Shown: one piece after another, positions 61,788 through 64,000 of the stretch
Position numbering within the stretch: position 1 is the stretch's first letter
Layout of the letters: each line of letters starts with the position of its first letter
Notes under the pieces: generated by a model
Told to the model about the DNA's origin: nothing
Database searches by the model: none
What the model saw: the letters and a program-made list of their open reading frames with translations, nothing else
Assembly (NCBI GenBank): GCA_017522105.1
Contig: JAFXAA010000003.1
Coordinates: 1-64,000, forward strand
Direction of reading: 5' to 3'
DNA: 64,000 bases
DNA from: Bacteroidales bacterium
GTDB taxonomy: Bacteria > Bacteroidota > Bacteroidia > Bacteroidales > P3
Made by a program: the position numbers and the translations under genes

Positions 61788-62467
61788 TAGTGAAACTTGC
61801 CACATTCCTTGGCTTGTACAGCTTCCTGATGAAGATAGACAACCGGCGCGAGACCCGGAAGCAGAACCGTGCCTTTATGAAATATGGGCTCGAAGCCCTG
61901 CGCGAGGCGGTTGCGGCCACCGATGAGTGCGGTGGCAAGCTCTTCCTCGCCTTCGGCTCGTTGTTGGGAGCCTACCGTGAAAAGGGTTTCATACCGTTTG
62001 ACTATGACCTCGACACAGGCCTTATGGCCGACGAACGCACCGACGAACTCGTCGCTGCCATGCGCCGCCATGGCTTCACCCTCCTGCGGCAGTACTATAT
62101 CAAGACCACAGGCCGCATCTGCGAGGACAAGTACGACTACAAGGGAGTGCATATCGATGTCCATTATTTCTATCACAATGCCGACGGCGACATCTATTGC
62201 GACCTCTGTCTGCCACACGAAAGCAAGCCGTGGCGCGAGGCCAATGCCACCGACGGTTTCCCCACCATTATCCGCACTGTGCCCGACAGCACTTTTTCCA
62301 AGCAGGACTTCCTTGGATTAAAGGTGTATATGCCTGACCGCACAGAAGACTGGCTCCGGACCCTCTATGGCGAACATTTCATGATTCCAGACCCCAAGTG
62401 GACGATGGGAGACCATAAAAAACGCTCCCAGACCAACGGAGAGCGTATGTATCGGCGCCAGCTCTAA
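61775..62467 (+). CDS. LicD family phospho-/phosphonotransferase
   Basis: LicD enzymes move phosphocholine-like groups from a CDP/CMP-activated donor onto glycans. The 230-residue protein has the core AFGSLLGAYREKGFIPFDYDLD (about 66-87, metal-binding Asp residues included), then the HIDVHYFYH block and a C-terminal PDRTEDWLRTLYGEHFMIPDP typical of the family. As the last gene of the operon it probably attaches the CMP-phosphonate product to a surface polysaccharide or lipid-linked sugar. Its stop overlaps the converging glycosyltransferase stop by four bases. Confidence 0.9.
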   Translation: MRELIVKLATFLGLYSFLMKIDNRRETRKQNRAFMKYGLEALREAVAATDECGGKLFLAFGSLLGAYREKGFIPFDYDLDTGLMADERTDELVAAMRRHGFTLLRQYYIKTTGRICEDKYDYKGVHIDVHYFYHNADGDIYCDLCLPHESKPWREANATDGFPTIIRTVPDSTFSKQDFLGLKVYMPDRTEDWLRTLYGEHFMIPDPKWTMGDHKKRSQTNGERMYRRQL

Positions 62468-63555
62468 GGTAATACGGCCCGGAACTTGTCCACCATGCGG
62501 TCGGCCGAGTAGTTCTCAACGAACATCTGGCGGCTGTATGCGTTGAAGCGGGGGTGTGGCGTGGAGCAGAAGCCGTTGATGGCCCCCACGAATTCATCGG
62601 CCGTCAGGCAGCAGGCCCCCGCTTTGGCATAGTCCACTTCGTAGCCGCTCCAGGCCTCCGGCGTGCCTATGATGTTTTTGCCGTACATCATGCTCTCGCA
62701 TGTCTTCACCTTCATGCCGCTGCCTTTGAAGATGGGCAGCACCATCAGGTCGGCCTCTTCGAAGACGGGAGCCAGGTCGGGGACATTACTCTGCACCTCA
62801 ATGTCGCTGCGCAGCCACTCGGCATCCTTCAGCCTCTCCATACCTTTGCCCACCACCAGCATGCGTATGTCAACCCTTGGCAGTACGTTCTTCACGAACC
62901 ATTCAATGCCCTCCACATTGGCGGGGAAGTATGCGCCGAGGAAGACGCAAAGCGGCCGTTTGGCTACGTAGGCTGTTGGGTAGGTGTCGCGCTGGTAGGT
63001 GTCTACGAAGGCTATGGGAATCAGCTGGTCGGCATGTCTGCCGTAGCGGCGGAAGAACTCATCGTCGTCGCGTCTGCTGAGTGCTATGGTGCGGTCGGCA
63101 TAGCGGCAGCTCCAGCGGTCGTTGCGGTCGGCGCAAGGCACCACAAGCCACCGCATCGGGTTGAGCCTGTTGGAGTATTTGGCTGCGAAATAGACCGCTT
63201 CCACGTTGTGGAAGAAGCAGATTACGCGTCCTTTATAGCCACTTTCCTTCAGCTTCTTGGCCACGATGCCAAACACCGAGCGGTCCACAAAGACCACATC
63301 GTATACCGCGGCCTTCTCCACTATGGCTTTCACCCGCTGCGGTGTCAGGCCGAAGTAGTAGCCAAGCGGCATGTACATCACCCCTTGCAGGTACTCCCAC
63401 GCCGTGCGGCGGTGTGCCTCGTCGTGGATGAAGTAGGTGTCCACGTTTTCTTCGCCGGCTATGCGGCACAGCACCGTTCGGTTCAGCTCGCTGGCTTTCT
63501 CACCGCCTTCGGGCACCCCGCGGGTCTTCTTGTATCTTATGACCAGTATCCTCAT
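62464..63555 (-). CDS. GT4/GT1-like glycosyltransferase
   Basis: The 363-residue protein is a GT-B fold glycosyltransferase: the N-terminal half has HDEAHRRTAWEYLQG and FFHNVEAVYFAAKYSN, and the C-terminal half has VVGKGMERLKDAEW and the donor-site block FEEADLMVLPIFKGSGMKVKTCE. Its sugar donor and acceptor are not predictable. It converges with the phosphonate operon, and could build the glycan that LicD decorates. It overlaps the YfhO-like gene start by four bases (ATGA). Confidence 0.9.
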   Translation of the reverse strand: MRILVIRYKKTRGVPEGGEKASELNRTVLCRIAGEENVDTYFIHDEAHRRTAWEYLQGVMYMPLGYYFGLTPQRVKAIVEKAAVYDVVFVDRSVFGIVAKKLKESGYKGRVICFFHNVEAVYFAAKYSNRLNPMRWLVVPCADRNDRWSCRYADRTIALSRRDDDEFFRRYGRHADQLIPIAFVDTYQRDTYPTAYVAKRPLCVFLGAYFPANVEGIEWFVKNVLPRVDIRMLVVGKGMERLKDAEWLRSDIEVQSNVPDLAPVFEEADLMVLPIFKGSGMKVKTCESMMYGKNIIGTPEAWSGYEVDYAKAGACCLTADEFVGAINGFCSTPHPRFNAYSRQMFVENYSADRMVDKFRAVLP

Positions 63556-64000
63556 GCTTCATTGCGCTTGCGGTAGTAGAGCACTATGCCGCCGCAGGCC
63601 AGCAGCACCAGCACCACAGAGCCGATGATTGTCACCGTGTCCATCCTGTGGTACAGCGGCGCCTCGTCCTTGAACTCAATCACGTGGTCGCCGGCCGGTA
63701 TCACCATGGCGCGGAGGATGTAGTTGGCACGTATGTATTCAGCAGGCTTGCCGTCGATGTAGGCGCGCCAGTCGGGCTCATAGTACACCTCGCTGAACAC
63801 AGCCAGACGTTCGCCGTTGGTGTGGCTGCGGTAGCGCAGGTGGTCTGGATTGTAGGGCTTCATGTGCTCCATTTCTATGCGGTCGGTGCTGTCCGTTCTC
63901 CATTGTGCACCTTCAAGCGCCCATTCCTCGCGGTTCACCACCGCCGTTGTCGCCGGGTTGGTGGTGTTCAGCGCCAGTATCTCGCCATTGGCGTCGTCCA
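63552..64000 (-). CDS. YfhO-like membrane protein, C-terminal part (cut by window end)
   Basis: Only the 3' part of the gene is in the window; the reading frame stays open to the window edge. The visible 149 residues include FSEVYYEPDWRAYIDGKPAE and a final membrane helix (SVVLVLLACGGIVLYYRK), the C-terminus of the YfhO family. YfhO-type proteins are large polytopic glycosyltransferase-like proteins implicated in glycosylation of teichoic acids or lipids. Partnership with the GT4 gene is likely because their ends overlap. Confidence 0.88.
   Translation of the reverse strand, partial: DDANGEILALNTTNPATTAVVNREEWALEGAQWRTDSTDRIEMEHMKPYNPDHLRYRSHTNGERLAVFSEVYYEPDWRAYIDGKPAEYIRANYILRAMVIPAGDHVIEFKDEAPLYHRMDTVTIIGSVVLVLLACGGIVLYYRKRNEA

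Overview
The window looks like a chromosomal segment of a GC-moderate Bacteroidales (Bacteroidota) bacterium. The signs are the promoter boxes TAnnTTTG with an upstream TTTG about 19 nt away, many lipoproteins with a Cys lipobox, exported C25 and C10 cysteine peptidases ending in type IX secretion sorting domains, a TamL-type outer-membrane lipoprotein, and little use of Shine-Dalgarno sites. The host backbone is visibly GC-rich; two stretches (about 29.6-31.4 kb and much of 43-51.3 kb) are clearly AT-richer and look acquired.

Layout. 0-8.2 kb: a compact plus-strand run of DUF4293, tsaE, rsfS, ftsH, cdsA, a phosphatidylserine decarboxylase, an RluA-type pseudouridine synthase and a gingipain-like C25 peptidase. 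8.3-13.2 kb (minus): an arginine-decarboxylase-like PLP enzyme, an FKBP lipoprotein, a polyprenyl glycosylphosphotransferase and a lipoprotein. 13.3-17.2 kb (plus): GHKL ATPase, phosphoesterase, phoH and ispE as an overlapping operon, then class II aldolase with its own promoter and terminator. 17.2-21.8 kb (minus): lipoprotein, sppA, tex. 21.88-22.15 kb: a palindromic, repeat-containing element in front of msrA. 22.8-29.6 kb: tRNA-Leu, a four-gene exported-protein/DsbD/C10 peptidase operon, then initiator tRNA-Met with a strong terminator.

29.6-31.5 kb is a small AT-rich insertion with two lipoprotein genes; the last bases of the tRNA gene and its terminator are duplicated at its far end. 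31.8-37.3 kb (minus) carries an EamA transporter, tamL, the Kdo transferase and a barrel-like protein; proS follows on the plus strand. 39.1-52.3 kb is a defence island: a truncated Fic remnant, DUF2971, HsdM, HsdS, an ApeA-like HEPN protein, HsdR with an unusual C-terminal extension, AbiH, a lipoprotein and an intact Fic protein. 52.7-57.4 kb holds deoD, an aquaporin, mtaB and a MORN/YwqK-like exported protein, with a probable unannotated small RNA at about 56.18-56.31 kb. 57.5-62.5 kb is a tightly packed phosphonate-tailoring operon: an IspD-like cytidylyltransferase, a nucleotidyltransferase-PEP mutase fusion, phosphonopyruvate decarboxylase, an iron-type alcohol dehydrogenase and LicD. It is predicted to make a CMP-activated C2 phosphonate, probably 2-hydroxyethylphosphonate, and attach it to a surface glycan. 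A glycosyltransferase and a partial YfhO-like membrane protein on the minus strand close the window.

A pervasive oddity is short, degenerate, mostly 7-bp satellite-like repeats (GTTAAGA, AATGAAG, TTAAACC, CTCCGCT and similar) in intergenic gaps, at start and stop codons, and apparently inside coding sequence (mtaB twice, tex once). All calls are from reading the sequence and translations; no database search was run.
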